From Dryas octopetala (lineage: Eukaryota > Streptophyta > Magnoliopsida > Rosales > Rosaceae), in the NCBI GenBank assembly GCA_963921425.1, contig OY992837.1:5863896-5927895 (forward strand): DNA of 64,000 nt, in the 5' to 3' direction. The position numbers were made by a program, and so were the translations under genes. Under the pieces are notes generated by a model, which made no database searches, was not told the origin of the DNA, and saw only the letters and a list, made by a program, of their open reading frames with translations. This document shows, in pieces, positions 1-11,191 of the stretch (positions within the stretch are counted from its first letter, which is position 1; every line of letters begins with the position of its first letter).

Positions 1-824
1 CCCTTAATTGAATACTTTTTCTTTTCAATTCATCAAAGTTAATCTATTCCTAGTTTAAAAGTTAACTATCCAGCTAGCCAATTATGCATCCTTAAACAAC
101 TGAGAATGGAGTGATAATGAAGATATCAACTCTTTGTTTATTCGAAGAGAGAGAACAACTCTTCCAAAACAATATTGAAAAGGGTATATTTTTATTGATT
201 CTTTAGTGGTTGACTCTTGCTTTGGTTGAAACAAAGGGTCATGGGTCAGGTAGCTTTGGTCCACCTTAAACATAATGCCTCTATCCCATCAAAACACAAT
301 ATATAACTAGACAAAGGTACACCCTATATGAAAACACAGAGAATTAATGCATGAACAAAGCAACAAAGAAAGGAAATGACCCAGTGACTCTTGCTTGTGT
401 AAAATTATGAGAAAGAAAAAAAAAAAAACAAAGAAAATTGTTTGTTTAACTTGATCCTCTTGTGGGCAATTAAATTACTTTGGCATATATGCACAAGGAA
501 AAAGACTATGCCCCATCAAAATAATGAGGTGGTGGCCAGTGTTGAGTTTACCAAATATATATGTTACTGTGTTTGACAAGAATAGAAATCCTAGTTAAGT
601 CAAAGTAGAATCCATACAAAATTCCCGCACACACACACCCTCTTACTTTTAAAGTCAAGAGGCAAACACGTAGACGTGACAACTTCCTCTTCATCTGCTC
701 CACTTTTTGTCTTCTTAATTTATTTCTTCATCATATCAGAGTCTTTCTCTCTTCTTATATATCAATCCATTTCATCTCTGCCTTTTCTTCTCTTATTTAA
801 CAGCTAAGCTTCTTCTTCTAATGC
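1..824 (+). promoter_or_regulatory. WRKY49-like gene promoter and 5' leader
   Basis: AT-rich upstream DNA without a supported gene. It holds three full W-boxes (TTGACY), the binding site of WRKY proteins: TTGACT at 210-215 on the plus strand, and reverse-complement copies (AGTCAA) at 598-603 and 653-658. A further TTGAC core lies near 573. A TATA-like TATATATC lies near 755-762 and is followed by a CT-rich leader. The spacing suits a transcription start near 780-800, which is inference. W-boxes in a WRKY promoter suggest auto- or cross-regulation, a common arrangement in this family. Confidence 0.5.
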
Positions 825-2995
825 ATGACCAAGTTTACAATGGAGGAAGCAATGGCTGCTACTAATTGGTCAGATGGGTCGGAAGAAGAAGAGCTTGTGA
901 GAGAGCTTCTAGACAATGAGTCTCCATTCTTTGTGCTACCAGAGGAGGCTGCAGTGGAATCGCAATTGATGAGCCTTTCCAATAAGGAGGCTATGAATCG
1001 GCTCATACCCCATGTCTATTCTGGCCCAACAATCCATGACTTTGAGAATGCTTTGTCAGTCACTACTGGAACTGTCCAACCCCAAGAACTTTCACAAGCC
1101 AGGTTTGTACTTGGAATTTGGGAGTACATCTATTATACGAATACTATGATATACAAACAGATAAAATGGTTCACGTACAAATTTATAATATAGAAAAGTG
1201 TGAACTTGTCAAATTTAAGGATTAAGAATGTATGTGTATGTGATATGCACATACACCAAAGAATTTTCAAAAATTTAATTGGGTTTTGTATTTTGATATA
1301 AATGCATGCATTATGTTATTTTGTTACAGACTTTCAATATTGGAAAGGGGTTTGAGTAAGGTTGAGCACAAGTATACTCTGAAGATCAAAAGCTGTGGCA
1401 ATGGAACAATGGCTGATGATGGGTATAAATGGAGGAAGTACGGCCAAAAATCCATTAAGAACAGCCCAAATCCTAGGTAACCATTTTACTTAGCTCCTTC
1501 TTCTTCTTCTCCTTCTATATGCAATAAGAAAATGAAATATAGCATATTTCATAATCACTACGGGCACTCCCATCTTATCCTCTTTTGCCTTTTTTGGGCA
1601 AAATTATTTATTTTAATTTTTTAAATTTTCATAGAGCAAAAGTTTTTAGTGTGAGACGGTGTTATACTTCATCTTCTCACAAATATTCAAAATGAGTTAA
1701 TTAATTTGAAAAGAAGATGTATATGCCTCGTCTAATTATTTTATTTGTATAGACTTGTGTAAAAAGTTTTAAGAGAAGTGTAAATAGCGATATCTTTTAG
1801 TTAATAGAAAAAAAAAAAATATAAGTTATTGTAAAAATGTGTATTGTAAATTATAACTCTAGTCATTCTAAGTGAAAAGTGGAAAAAAAAAAAAAAAAAA
1901 GAAAGAGAGAGAGAGAGAGTTAATAATAGTCACATCATTTGTTTATTAGGGACCTAAACCATTCAACTTTGCATTAAAAGCTTAGGATGATCCTAAACCA
2001 CTTCATTATGTTATATGTCTTAGTAGGAATCCGCATGACTTAGACGACTTTAATACTAATTAAGCAAGACTTCACAACAATACTCTATACTAATTAGTGC
2101 AACATGACCCCAACTACCCTATTCATCACTTCAACCACATATATTATACATTTATACTTCAACCACATATATTATACATTTATACTTAAATATGCCCATG
2201 CAAGTAACTTTAGATGTTGTACAACCAAAAAAAAGAAAAAAAGAAATAAAACTTAGCCTAAATGGGGTCCAAGCCTAGGACTAGGCAACAGTATCAACTC
2301 TGACAAGACATTAAACAAGGTTGACACATTGCTACAAGCCTAAAGCCACCCCACCACCTTGTCTAGAAATTGTCCAAACCCAAATGCATAATGATATACA
2401 AATATACAATCATGCAATTTCAAGTATATCTCAAATTGATTTCCTTTTTTGTTTTTTTGCTGTACATTTTCTTACCAAGCCTTTTTCTTCTATGGGTTTT
2501 TTTGTAAAACAAAAAAGGAGCTATTACAGGTGCACAAACCCAAGGTGCAGTGCAAAGAAGCAAGTGGAGAGGGCCAGTGAGGACCCAGATACACTCGTCA
2601 TCACCTATGAAGGGCTGCACTTGCACTTTGCATACCCATTTTTCCAGCTGAGCCAGGCCCAGAACACCAGTCCACCAACAAAAAAGCCTAAGAAGAAAAC
2701 CTCGCAGACTGAAGCCCAAGACCAAGAACAAGAAACCCAAGAAAGCCCACGAAGTGTGACCCCGGACCTGGACCCTGAACCACAGCCCAACACATTTACG
2801 GACTACCATCAAGAATTTGTTGAAGAAGAGCGTGGCTCACAAGGGTTGCTTCAAGATGTGGTGCCATTTATGATAAGAAACCCATCAAGTGCTTCTTCAA
2901 ATTCTTCATGCTCTTCCTATCGATCACCTCCAACCTCTCCTTCTTCTCTGTCTTGGCCCACTTGGTATTTTGATGTTGGGCTAAATCATATATAG
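825..2995 (+). CDS. WRKY49-like: WRKY transcription factor, group IIc, WRKY49-like
   Basis: Sequence-specific transcription factor that binds W-boxes in the nucleus. Three exons (825-1102, 1330-1476, 2518-2995) give 300 residues. The WRKY domain spans about residues 122-178, with an intact WRKYGQK at 127-133 and a C-X4-C-X23-H-X1-H zinc finger (C147, C152, H176, H178). The second intron interrupts the domain after the Pro-Arg of NSPNPR, in phase 2. This is the PR-type intron shared by groups I-C, IIc, IId, IIe and III. A Lys-rich stretch (KKPKKK), a possible nuclear signal, follows the finger, then a Pro/Ser-rich acidic tail. The N-terminus is acidic (EEEELVRELL). KSIKNSPNPRSYYRC fits WRKY49 best, and assignment to that orthologue is inference. 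The second acceptor has a purine-rich context (AAAAAAG before GAGC), so this junction is the least certain. Initiation could be at 825 or at the in-frame ATG at 840. Confidence 0.9.
1866..1920. repeat. poly-A plus short (GA)n in WRKY intron 2
   Basis: Simple-sequence tract of about 18 A followed by about seven GA units, inside the 1041-bp second intron of the WRKY gene. No coding content is visible around it. Confidence 0.8.
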
Positions 2996-4054
2996 CATTG
3001 GATGAGTCCATATATTTAGTTGTCTAGAGCCCAATAATCCTAGGACTTTCTATATATGTGAACTATATACAATATGGTGCAATAATGATATGCATGTATG
3101 TTAAAATCCAATGTAGAATTTATTAATTTATAGTCAATATGAGGAAGCAAGAAAGAATATTTCAGACTACAAGGTAATTATATAAGGAATTAAGTTAATT
3201 TTGTGTTATACTATAGGGACATTTGACATGTTAAGTTGATTTTGTGTTATACTATGCATAAGGGAAAGAGGTATATGGTCCTCCAAGGCAAAATTGTCAA
3301 GAAAAATAAAGTATTGTCACATTAATTAGGATCTAAAATTTTGAGATTTGATTTGGCTATTGTAATGTTACATTTTTATATCTCGTTAATGCACATTCTT
3401 TGCAATAGTGATTGTGAAACATTACACACTTTACAATTATAATTTTATTGTATTGGTAAAACTCGTGAAAAATCAGAAATGGAAAAAAATGCTAAGGCCA
3501 TAAAAAAGTAGAGGTAATTAGGAGATTCAAGAAATTTACGGGCTATTTCATTGATGTCTTCAATTGTATTTTTTTTCACCGATATGTATTTATAGGTTTA
3601 AATGATATAATTCTATTTCTATCCAACAAAAAAAAAAATTATATAATTCTATTAACATGGGAGTGACTGAGTGAGATGACCAAACCAACCGTACATATTG
3701 CCATATTGGAACCCTCTTCAGGTCCCAAACTTGAAGAAACCTTACATACTGACAAAACTAACCTTTTCTAGCCACATTTCCTATGCCCCGAAAGCAAGGG
3801 TGAATACGTAATTTCATAATAAAGAGGCGGTTTCTGATTCTGGACATGAAAACATTTCCTTTCCCCGTCTCTGTTCTCCCAGTCCCAAACAATCCCGATC
3901 CCGGTAAACCTTTCTGGCGCTATTTCTCTTTCTCTCCATTCCATGCCCTTTAAAACTTTCGCAGCTGAAATTTTCTCGGCAACCAAACGGACCCGCAAGT
4001 TCTCTCTAGGGTTTCAGAAGCACCCGCCTCTGCCAGTTTTCAAGCCTCCACACC
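2996..4054. other. Intergenic region, WRKY 3' flank to FTSH leader
   Basis: About 1.06 kb. The first part is AT-rich and should hold the WRKY 3' UTR. A near-duplicate AAGTTAATTTTGTGTTATACTAT / AAGTTGATTTTGTGTTATACTAT pair sits at about 3192 and 3233. From about 3770 the base composition becomes mixed and gene-leader-like, consistent with the 5' UTR and core promoter of the FTSH gene. No TATA box could be placed with confidence. Confidence 0.5.
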
Positions 4055-6181
4055 ATGATTTTCTCAAGCACCGGACGCTCTCTCTCTCACTCGGCTCGTT
4101 CCACATTCCAAAGAGTGAAAACAAAATTAAACTCATATTTAAATATTTTTCTCTAAATTTATTCTTTTTTATCGGCTAATGAAAGCTGATATGTTGCTGT
4201 GTAGAACGTAAAATCGGGTACATTCAACGGAAGGACTGAACCGTTTTCGCCGTCGTCGACGCCACTCGGCAATGCGTGCATTTCAGGCGTTGATGGCGGG
4301 TTACGGTTTCTGAGGGGATATTTAACTTATAATGGAGCTGGGATGCAGCTCGTTTCGAATGCCTACTTGTCGAATTGGAAATCTCTTCTTGCAAACCCTA
4401 GAATGCGTCGCTTCTTCTCCAGCCAAAGGCCCGATAAGAAAAGTAAGAAGCTCTCTGCCCATTAAAAGAAAAACTTGTTTTTGTTTGGTTGTATACATTT
4501 GATGCTTAGCATAATGTATTTTATGTTTGTATTTTACAATATGGGTTATTGGTTTAGATTATGAGAATTATTATCCGAGAAATAAGAAGGAAATTCCTAA
4601 AGGGAATGAACAGAAATCCCGGTCAAAGACAAAAGGTGTGTCACATATTAATCTTTTTATTTTTTTCTCATTAATGTGTTGTGGGTAAGTGCAACATCAT
4701 TTTACTATGCTCATTAGTTTCAGCTTTTCTTCAGAGGGATCAAGTGCAGGTGGTCAGGGGAATAGTAATACCCAGGGAAAATTTTCAATTCCGATTCAAC
4801 GCATGTTAATCGCTCCTTCAATGTTCTTTAGCTTTGTTTTAACATCATTGTTGTTTAATCCTCATCAAGCGAAGCAGGTTATAACTACTCTTACAGAAAT
4901 TTGTTTGCTGGTGTTTTTTATGTTTGGTTCTTAAATTAGTTTATTAGTGTTGAATAGATGGATAGGTCAGTTAAGGTCACACTGTTTGTGTATAACAGTC
5001 TATTTTCTTATGCTAGATAACACTTGATTTGTTGGCATCTGCATACATCCTTCTTGTTGGTGCTAATGAAATGTTGCTGCATTATGTTCACCTTAATATG
5101 ACTGTTGTGGATTTCTGTGTTGGGGACTTAGAATGATACATATGGAATGCAAGCTTCGGTGCATTTTAGATTATTGTTATTCTGTCAAATTCACCCCAAA
5201 GGAGGAACCAAAGCACAAGTGTTATGGATATGGCATTTCTTAAACTCACTGGAACTAACATCTTGTAGGTCATGTGCCGAACAATGGTGGTAACCTAGCC
5301 ATTTCACTGCTGTTATGTACTCCGATAAACTGCTATAATTTGTTGAAGTTTGAAACATTTTTGACCTTAGTACTTGTGCTTTTGCATTTTCCCCTGCAAC
5401 TATGGAGAAATTATATCTAATTTTCTCAAACTTCATGTCGTCTGCTTTATTTTTCCCATTTTTTTTCTTCAATTATTTCTGTTTAAGCTGATTGATATTT
5501 TTCTCAGATAAGTTTTCAAGAATTTAAAAACACTCTACTTGAACCTGGGCTGGTGGATCACATTGAAGTTTCAAACAAATCAGTTGCAAAAGTGTATGTG
5601 AGGAGCTCCCCACACACTATAGATCAGAGTAATGATGATGCTGTCAAGGGTCCTCTTGATGGTTCTCCTTCAGGAGGAAAGAAAAGCCAGTATAAATTTT
5701 ATTTTAACATTGGGAGTGTAGAATCTTTCGAGGAAAAATTGGAGGAAGCCCAAGAAGCTTTAGGGTTTGACCGTCATGATTATGTTCCTGTAATTTATGT
5801 ATCCCAAGTCAATTGGTACCAAGAGTTGATAAGGTATGGGCCAACAGTGATGCTTTTGGGAGCCCTTTGGTTAATGGGGCGAAAAATGCCTGGCATTGGT
5901 GGTTCGGGTGGAAAAGGTGGCCGAGGAATATTCAATATAGGGAAAGCACCGATCACGAAAGTGGATAAGAATGCCAAAAACAAGGTTAAGTATGCATTTG
6001 TATCACTTGTGTTTGCCTTCATCATATTTTTTGTCTGAGTATTAAAGTGAAACTTAAACTGAGTTATTAACAACTACTGCACTAATGTTAACTTACGATT
6101 CAGGTTTTTTTTAAAGATGTAGCTGGCTGTGATGAGGCTAAGCAAGAAATAATGGAGTTTGTGCACTTTCTCAAGATCCCT

Positions 6182-6222
<41 letters not shown>

Positions 6223-6808
6223 CCTTCTTGTTGGTCCTCCTGGCACAGGAAAGACACTCCTTGCTAAGGCAACTGCAGGTGAATCTGGGGTGCCTTTTCT
6301 ATCAATATCTGGTTCGGATTTTATGGAAATGTTTGTTGGTGTTGGGTCATCAAGGGTTCGAAGCTTGTTTCAAGAGGCAAGACAATGCGCACCCAGTATA
6401 ATATTTATTGATGAGATTGATGCAATTGGCCGGGCAAGAGGGCGTGGAGGCTTTTCAGGTAGTCATGACGAGCGTGAAAGTACCCTCAATCAGTTGCTTG
6501 TAGAAATGGACGGATTTGGAACCACTGCTGGAGTTGTTGTACTTGCTGGCACCAATAGGCCTGACATTCTGGATAAAGCTCTCTTGAGGCCTGGTCGGTT
6601 TGACCGACAAATTACTATTGATAAACCAGACATCAAAGGCCGTAACCAGATTTTTCAAATATATCTGAACAAGCTCAAGCTGGATCGGGAACCATCATTT
6701 TACTCAGAGAGGCTTGCTGCTCTAACTCCTGGATTTGCTGGAGCAGACATAGCAAATATCTGTAATGAAGCTGCCTTGATTGCTGCAAGGAATGAGAGCG
6801 CAAAGATC

Positions 6809-6843
<35 letters not shown>

Positions 6844-8485
6844 GATAGGTGGTCTAGAAAAGAAGAACAAGGTAACTGTTGCAGCCTGCATAGTTGTTTG
6901 ACTCCTTTATGATTCAAAGATTAATAGCTGAGTATTAGAAGGTTTTGTATAGACATGCAAAAGTGAGATAATATCTTTGGCATCAATAATTCTTAGGTTG
7001 TACCTGAACAACCTAAAATAGTGTTGTAAACAACTATTTGGACATCAGAGACTTTCTATATTCTTTTACCAATATATTTAAATCTTACAGTTTTTTTTTT
7101 TTTTTTCCAGGTAGTAAGCAAGCAGGAAAGACGGACTGTTGCTTACCACGAATCTGGTCATGCTGTTGCTGGTTGGTTCTTGGAACATGCAGAACCCTTG
7201 CTTAAAGTAACTATTGTTCCACGTGGTACTGCAGCACTGGGATTTGCTCAGTATGTTCCTAATGAAAATCTTCTTATGACCAAAGAGCAGCTTTTTGATA
7301 TGACCTGCATGACCCTTGGTGGGCGAGCTGCTGAGCAGGTGAAGTTACTGTCTCTTTCTTAGCCTGGTATATCACTCATTGAAGTATGACAAATGAAACT
7401 GAAATATGAAGTTTAAAATTCTGAAAATGCCATCTTGTTCATGACATCTTTCACATGAATGCTGAATCATAACTAATATGCCCATTTCTGTTGCAATGTC
7501 TGAATAGTTTGTGACTGCAGACGAAGTTTTGTTTCATTCTGTTCACAATTAATTTACTATTCATAAAATGATCATGCATGACGCTGTAGACTCAAAGGTT
7601 GAAGTTTACAAAAAGACATTAAGGGGTCTTTTGTAGCTCTTAAAACAGAGGGGTGAAAGCTTCTCTCTTCTTGAACTTCATTTCCTTTTGAAACTTACAT
7701 AGAAAGGTGTTCACATTCTCATGATCGTCACTTACTTTCGCTAGTTCTGTGTGTTTACCAGGGTGTGTGTGTGTGTGTCTGTATCTGTGATCAGACATCT
7801 TAGTTTGTTATTTACTAGTGACAAAAACTTGTGGGTGGTTTAGCATGACGAGGTCCCTGTATCTAGAAAGTTGAAGTCATGGAATTGCTATGATGACAAC
7901 TCATTCTAATTTAACACAGAAGATATCCTTGTAACTTCTGAGGTTTTATCAACTGACTTCTAATCAAGTCATTAATGAACATACTGCCCTTTTACTCTTG
8001 AGTAGGTTTTGTTGGGAAAGATTTCAACTGGAGCACAGAATGACTTGGAGAAAGTGACCAAAATGACATATGCCCAAGTTGCAGTGTATGGATTCAGTGA
8101 CAAGGTGGGTCTTCTTTCTTTTCCTCAAAGGGATGATGCATTTGAGATGACCAAGCCCTACAGTAGCAAGACTGGTGCAATAATTGACACTGAAGTTAGA
8201 GAATGGGTGGCTAAAGCATATGTGCGCACTGTTCAGCTGATAGAGGAGCACAAAGAGCATGTAGGACAGATAGCAGAGCTGTTGCTGGAAAAGGAAGTCC
8301 TTCACCAAGATGACTTGATTCGAGTATTGGGAGAGCGCCCATTTAAGTCAAACGAGACCACAAATTATGATAGATTCAAGCAAGGGTTCCAAGAAGAAGA
8401 TAAAGAGGCTAAAGAGACCACTGAGGGTAAGAATGTGGAGGATGGTCGGTCACCACCCATTCAACCAGATGTTGTCCCTGCATAG
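4055..8485 (+). CDS. FTSH10: Mitochondrial ATP-dependent zinc metalloprotease FTSH (FTSH3/FTSH10 type)
   Basis: Subunit of the m-AAA protease of the mitochondrial inner membrane, which degrades and processes membrane proteins facing the matrix. Eight exons: 4055-4114, 4205-4442, 4558-4635, 4735-4877, 5508-5984, 6104-6871, 7111-7338 and 8006-8485. They give 823 residues, close to the 809-813 of the Arabidopsis pair. The N-terminus begins [10 protein letters not shown] and is Ser/Arg-rich like a mitochondrial presequence, with an RRFFSS element as in Arabidopsis FTSH10. Two membrane segments lie at about 142-163 and 284-298. Walker A GPPGTGKT is at 376-383 and Walker B ends IDEID around 435-436. 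The second-region-of-homology Arg residues occur in [10 protein letters not shown]. The protease motif HESGH is at 601-605, and the likely third zinc ligand is Asp677 in GAQND. All catalytic elements are intact. FTSH3 versus FTSH10 cannot be decided firmly. Confidence 0.95.
7764..7780. repeat. (TG)n microsatellite in FTSH intron 7
   Basis: Short run of about eight TG units within the last intron of the FTSH gene. Confidence 0.7.
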
Positions 8486-8759
8486 TGATTTCAGGGGATT
8501 ATGTTTATATAAAATGGTATTCTGTTGAAAGGATGCCTCCTCTGTGCGAATTGATTGTAATAGAACAGTGTTGTATATGCAAAGAACATACTAGGTGTCA
8601 TTTGGTTCTTGATCTACTTACAGTTTCTTGTTTTTGGAAATAAGGGATACAATAAATCCAAAAAAAACGCGGTTTTGGAAATATTGTAAATACAATCCAA
8701 AATCAGAAGAAGAATAAGAAGTTATTTTTAATGTTTCGAGTGGAATTGTTTGAGGAAAG

Positions 8760-9210
8760 TCAGAAACATTAAATCCTAATCTTAAGGCCTTAACTTTCAG
8801 ATCTAGGCCTCTGAGCCCCAAAGGATCAACCCAAACCTTGAATTCTGAAACTTAAGCTTTGAGTAGCCTTGGACATTGGACCTTGAGTGCCTGAACATTG
8901 AATCCTAAACCCAACTTTGATTTCTGCAAATCAAATCCATAAGTTTGAACTCAAGCCTTAGACCCCGATTCCCTTTCATGGTTCGTGATTGCTTGGGGTA
9001 TCGGTCCTATCAAACCTTGAGCCATAAGTCATGAGCTCGGAGCTATAAACCTTGACTTCAAACCTTGGGCCTCTGAGTTTGTAGCTTAGAATTCTCGGGC
9101 TGAGATTCGTGGCTTATGGCTCAAGGTCCATGGCTTGAGACATAGGGCTTAGGAATTGGGACTACTTGATACTTGGGGCTCAAGACATGATGGGCTTAGA
9201 ACTTGGAAGA
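8760..9210. repeat. Degenerate low-complexity block of TTGAGCC-like words
   Basis: The block is made of many imperfect copies of short words such as CCTTGAG, CTTGAGCC, GGCTTAG and GGGCTCAAG. The left half is richer in CTTGA/CCTTGA and the right half in TCAAGG/GGCTTAG, as if the two halves were degenerate inverted copies. No period long enough to call a satellite unit could be fixed by eye. Confidence 0.45.
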
Positions 9211-11100
9211 AATGAGTGATAGGGGGGTCAGTGTTTGATGGAGGAGGATTGATGGACGGTAGTGGCTTTTGTCTTTTTGTTTTGTTTTCTCCTTGGAATG
9301 AAGGGTCAGTCTTTTTCAAGCATCTAATAGTAAGTGAGTCAGTGATGATTCTGACTATCGGAGTTTGTTGCTTTCTCCTTTATTTAGTGGGAAGTGGACG
9401 TACGAAAGATATATCCTCTTTTAAAATGGCTTGGGAACTACTTTACATGTAGATTGTGATCACATCACAATGTTTGCCTCATACAGCTGTTTGCATTTTA
9501 CTTTGGACCTTTCAGAGTAAAAGAAGTTTGATGGTAAATAATTAAACAAATATGTGGCATGCTGTAATGTCCCCAAACATGTCTCTCTCTAGGATTAAAC
9601 TACTCTTCACTCCGAGTAAAGATTCACACGTAATTGACGAGTGTATACACTCTATGTGTCTACATACAGATGAACTCATGATTTTGATCTTGTAACAACA
9701 AACATACACATCATAGGACACTGAAAAGATGAAGTACTGCAATCACAGTAAGAAGCATTTGACCTCCTCAGTAAATATATAAAATCAATGAGCCAAGCTA
9801 GCTAGCTATAGGCTATAGCTACGAATCTCTTCTTTTTCAATCAAGCTAGTTCAAGAACGTGACCGCTGGGGACTTGGGGATCTGCATTTGTGAAAGCCAC
9901 CCCACTCATGACTCATGAGTTGGATGGAACTCCATATACCTACATATGCATGATAGCTGTGGTTATAGAACTTTAGTTTTGTAGGGCTTTTAGATTGAAG
10001 ATTGTAGGCCGTTGAACGGCTACCTAGAAAATCATAATGGGACAAACAACTTCGCTTTTGAGCATAAAGAACTAAAGAAGGTCTTGTCAAAATCCAAACA
10101 CTAATGGCCTCCTTGTTGGAAAGCAAACAAGGCTCATGAGATCGATAATTCATCACCAATAATTTGTGGGGCTAGCAGCTAGTAATTGCTCCACTTTTTA
10201 AAGATTTAAAATATAAATAGTATAACTCTAGTGCCTAGAGTGGATTTTCAATAAATTCTTGAATTATAGACGATTCAAAGATACAATGATGAGATGCGTC
10301 TAATTTATGCATCTTAACCATTCATGTCTAATATAAAACTTGAAAAATATAACATAATTTGAGTTACATTTTATTCATTCAATCTTTTAATAATTTTTTT
10401 TTATTATATTAGAGAAAATCGAACACTAAACCTATCATAATCTTAACTTATTACTCCACTCACCTTCAACACTTGAGTTAACTTCGAAAACTCTTAACAA
10501 TCCAAATTAACCAATTAATAACATGACATCATTAATTGATATCATCAACTATAAATTGACACACAATTACTATAAAACATAGTAAAACAATATGATCCAT
10601 TTAGTATTACTCATTCTATTTAATGGCATTGAAAAATTACATATTCTTATTGAAGACCTAATTCATAAGAAATTCTATATATAAAACACATATATCTGGT
10701 GAATAATGGTACATGGTGTGGTTTAGAAAATTAAAATTGAATGGTTGAGATGCTTAGAATTAGTCATTTCTTGTGGGAGCACATCGTATGGGTTTGCGGC
10801 GGGCAAAACATCATGCATGGCATGCTAGCAGTTGCCCAACACTTGTTATATTATATGCATGATCATCTACCAACCCAACAATCAAAGTTGAGTACTTCAA
10901 TAATAATTGGTGGACTAAAAAAATCCTTGTTTAATCAAGGAAAAAGTTTTTCATATTGGCCTGGGTAAACGTACGTGACCAACTTTCTTGCTAAATATAT
11001 TAATTAAGCCTTCGGACAAAGTACAAAATGTACCAATAGCTAAATAATTTTTGGGATCTAAGAATCAATCCTCCACCAAACTCAATCAACCTTGGGATGT

Positions 11101-11191
11101 ATATCTTATATGGTCTTCATTACAATGCAAATCACATGTTTGAGCTTGTTTTCGTTTTTGGATCTCTACTTAGAAAGACCATATAAGATAT
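11101..11191. repeat. 17-bp perfect inverted repeat
   Basis: ATATCTTATATGGTCTT at 11101-11117 is repeated as its exact reverse complement at 11175-11191, separated by 57 bases. It could form a hairpin in RNA or be the end pair of a small foldback element. No target duplication was found. Confidence 0.6.

Noticed and set aside
2420-2812. 130-codon minus-strand frame opposite WRKY exon 3
   Set aside because: Shadow of the real WRKY exon; the protein has no family resemblance.
9851-10159. 102-codon minus-strand open frame in the gene desert
   Set aside because: No recognisable domain, no splice partners, and composition like the surrounding non-coding DNA.
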